This document shows positions 62,083 through 64,000 of a stretch of DNA of 64,000 bases, piece by piece. The stretch spans positions 17,896,854 to 17,960,853 of the forward strand of contig NC_045147.1 of assembly GCF_008831285.2 (NCBI RefSeq). Reading direction: 5' to 3'. The number at the start of each line of letters is the position of its first letter. The stretch's first letter is position 1. The stretch comes from Nymphaea colorata (taxonomy: Eukaryota > Streptophyta > Magnoliopsida > Nymphaeales > Nymphaeaceae). The position numbers were made by a program, and so were the translations under genes. The notes under the pieces were generated by a model that was not told the origin of the DNA, ran no database searches, and saw only the letters and a program-made list of their open reading frames with translations.

Positions 62083-62255
62083 AGGGGGGGGGGCCTCGAT
62101 CGTCGCAGGCCCCTGCCCAGGCGCTGTTGCGTGCCAGGCGCAACAGCGACCTGACGCCTCAGTGCGCAGGGGCGATCACGTCACTGCAATCGTCACGTGA
62201 TTGTGTGACACACGGTCGTGCGACGCAAGGATGCGCGACTGCCGTCGCACGATAC
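62083..62255. other. GC-rich island with a 10-bp hairpin
   Basis: A sharp GC-rich block in AT-rich surroundings, rich in CGACGC and GCGCAAC words. It contains a perfect 10-bp inverted pair (62122-62131 CGCTGTTGCG with 62139-62148). It starts after a G run (62083-62092). It looks like part of a different element, but has no recognised coding content. Confidence 0.6.
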
Positions 62256-62394
62256 TTTTCTTTTTTTTAACTTTAAATAAAATGAAATTAAAATGAATAA
62301 GATAAAATACCATAAAACTTTTTTTATTTAAAATATATAAAAAACTAATTTTTTTTTATAACACGCGCACGACGCTTATAGCACCAAACTTTGT

Positions 62395-62648
62395 GGCCAC
62401 CAATCACCACCACCAATTTCCTCTGCTTTCCCTTCCTCCTCCTCCTTATGCTTCGACCAATTATTCCTCTGCCCCTCTGCCATCCAGCTCCTTCCTTGGT
62501 GGCCACAACGCCACCTCCATGACCATCCCGTTCACTTATAACAACAACGCTTTCATGGTGTCCTCCTCGAACTCTCACGAAACCGTGGCAACCTCCGGCG
62601 ATTATGTCCTTAGTAACCAAACCGCGGTTGGCCAGTCTACCCGCTTTA
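62395..62648 (+). pseudogene. Type I MADS-box (AGL62-like) C-terminal remnant, unit D copy
   Basis: Only the C-terminal part remains. It starts at the codons for HHHQFP, runs through PPPYASTNYSSAPLPSSSFL and MTIPFTYNNNAFMVSSSN, and its frame is lost by a small deletion just before the GWPVYPL-like end. The ancestral TAA position is about 62646. The MADS box and helix region are absent. The serine-rich wording is very close to copies A and B, and it is followed by the same 3' flank. Confidence 0.85.
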
Positions 62649-63183
62649 AGGATTTCAATTTTTCTTACTCTTTAGCCAGACCGGAACATCTAGTGTCCAT
62701 GGTCTGCATGTGAGATGCCAGGTAGAGTCAAGTGCACCTTAGACCATTTTTTATTGTTCATAACTGTTGCTTGATTTGTCACATTCTTTCAATAAAATTT
62801 GGCATTTGATTTTCTGAACTGATAGTTGCCTGTGGTTGATCAATTGTTTAGAGATTATATTGAAATTTTCGATGTATATTCTATGGCTCTTTCTGCCAGC
62901 GATTTTTCTTGGCCAGAGGGAAAAAAAAATAAAACAGAAGTCAAGTTGCAAAAAAAGGAATACGTGTTACTGCATCTGCGATCTAGTGCAAGAATCGTGA
63001 GTTGATCATCAGTTCCATGCACACATTAGTTAATCTACTGAACATTATGATTTGCACTTTGCATGCACCCACTAAAGATCACACGAGTTCTTCATCATGT
63101 GCAATCGCTTTTCCTTTTGATAATCATTTACATCTGATAACAAAGATATGGGCAGCAAGAGATTTATTGTAATTAATTAGTGA

Positions 63184-63407
63184 GTACCACTTGACAGAAC
63201 TTTATGCTTCGCGTAATTTTCCTTTTCTCTGTTGCTGCTTCCCTTCCTATAGTGAAATGGGTAGCTTTTACACGAAAAAGGAAAGAGTTACAGCTGTACC
63301 ACTTGACAGAACTTTATGCTTCGCGTAATTTTCCTTTTCTCTGTTGCTGCTTCCCTTCCTATAGTGAAATGGGTAGCTTTTACACGAAAAAGGAAAGAGT
63401 TACAGCT
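63184..63407. repeat. Perfect 112-bp tandem duplication in unit D
   Basis: Copy 1 (63184-63295) and copy 2 (63296-63407) appear identical base for base. Each begins GTACCACTTGACAG and ends AGAGTTACAGCT. Units A, B and C have one copy each. Perfect identity next to much more diverged units indicates a very recent event, or an assembly artefact. Confidence 0.9.
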
Positions 63408-64000
63408 GTAACTTTCTTCAAGCGTTAAGAGTAATAAGGACCTGCTCTATACCACCTTTGACGTGAAAGTATGAAGTGATGAACTAATGGCTCCAAGGGT
63501 GTTTGGCTAACTGGCACGAGATATGTAGAGACTCGTGCACCCAAGCAGGCGGGAGAGAAGACGATGATGGTTGTTTATATACTATTAACCTGCCTCACAA
63601 ACTTTACTTATTGTTATGTTAATAATTTTATATATTTGGTTGTTTATATATATATGTGGCCCTCAAAACATAAGGCTATTGAACTAGAGGCCCCACCAGC
63701 TAAAATTTCTGACTCCATTAATGCTATCTGGCTGTTTTTTGGATGTAAGTGATTAAACAATGAACCGAGTTAAATTTCTTCTCCTTCTTGTTAATTTTAT
63801 TTTTTTATTCAAAAATGGAAGATATCACTGCCTTCTTCACTAAAGTGGAGACTCGATCTAGATGAACAAAGATCTTCTTAGCTTTCTATTTTGCCGTCCA
63901 ATTTGAGGGAGTATGAAAAAAAAAAATACAATATGGCGTGAAAGCAATGCAATATGGCGTCAAGCATAGAATGAGCATTATCAAATGCAAGCCAAAATCA

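Larger units (their letters stand above)
59580..62394. other. AT-rich DNA between units C and D, no recognised gene
   Basis: No protein family was recognised on either strand. The stretch holds a CA/TA microsatellite, a tandem repeat of about 175 bp and a short GC-rich block, listed separately. A TATTTATATAGG box near 61855 followed by AT-rich sequence could be an LTR or promoter remnant, but no partner LTR was found. Confidence 0.45.
62395..64000 (+). repeat. Array unit D (MADS C-terminus and flank, runs off the window)
   Basis: It follows units A-C through the poly(A) signal (about 62788), the CATTAGTTAATCTAC block and the ACACGAAAAAGGAAAGAG block. Like A, and unlike B and C, it holds the AATAAGGACCTGCTCTA block and the short TA tract before GGCCCCACCAGCTAAAA. 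The window ends inside the unit, so whether a foldback and SPL fragment follow is not known. Confidence 0.85.

Overview
The window is nuclear DNA of a flowering plant. Its genes have spliced GT-AG introns and encode plant-specific proteins: a RADIALIS-like MYB, an SBP-box factor of the SPL1/SPL12 type, a type I MADS factor and a brassinosteroid-type P450. A Ty1/copia retrotransposon, MITEs and long TA/GA microsatellites fill much of the rest. I cannot name the species from the sequence.

Left half (1-27.2 kb). About 7.7 kb with no gene I can recognise is followed by three genes that look intact. A two-exon RADIALIS-like single-MYB gene (+, 8022-8456) encodes about 103 aa. A six-exon O-fucosyltransferase-like gene of the MANNAN SYNTHESIS-RELATED type (+, 11069-16211) encodes about 427 aa. 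A ten-exon SPL1/12-like SBP-box gene (-, 26720-18878) encodes about 1005 aa, with SBP zinc fingers, an ankyrin-type region and a C-terminal membrane segment. All three keep their reading frames across the predicted splice junctions. They have different jobs (organ asymmetry or growth type MYB, Golgi polysaccharide synthesis, transcription) and nothing suggests they act together.

Middle (27.2-34.8 kb). This is repeat-rich intergenic DNA. It holds a well-bounded 484-bp hAT-type MITE with an 8-bp target duplication, and one detached copy (about 29.68-30.29 kb) of a segment that recurs further right.

Right half (34.8-64 kb). This is the unusual part: a tandem array of four related, decayed units (A 34.8-39.0, B 40.9-47.5, C 54.1-59.6, D from 62.4 kb to the window end). 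The ideal unit is a type I MADS (AGL62-like) pseudogene, its 3' flank with a poly(A) signal and a TA microsatellite, short pieces matching intron 1 of the SPL gene, a foldback of more than 2.4 kb (two long inverted arms), and a piece of the SPL promoter/first exon. Unit A lacks the foldback and is followed by a broken CYP90-like P450. Units B and C carry foldbacks IR1 (44080-46576) and IR2 (56371-58806), each followed by a different SPL 5' fragment. Between B and C lies a decayed copia element (47485-54097). Its two LTRs share ends and blocks but differ widely, and its flanking 5-mers do not match, so it looks like a recombinant of two insertions rather than one simple insertion. Unit D holds a perfect 112-bp tandem duplication.

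Read together, the right half looks like a locus growing by repeated unequal exchange, in which fragments of the nearby SPL gene, a MADS gene and a P450 were brought together around hairpin-forming repeats. Whether the foldbacks are transcribed or make small RNAs cannot be seen from sequence alone. Exon limits and identities given here were read by eye.
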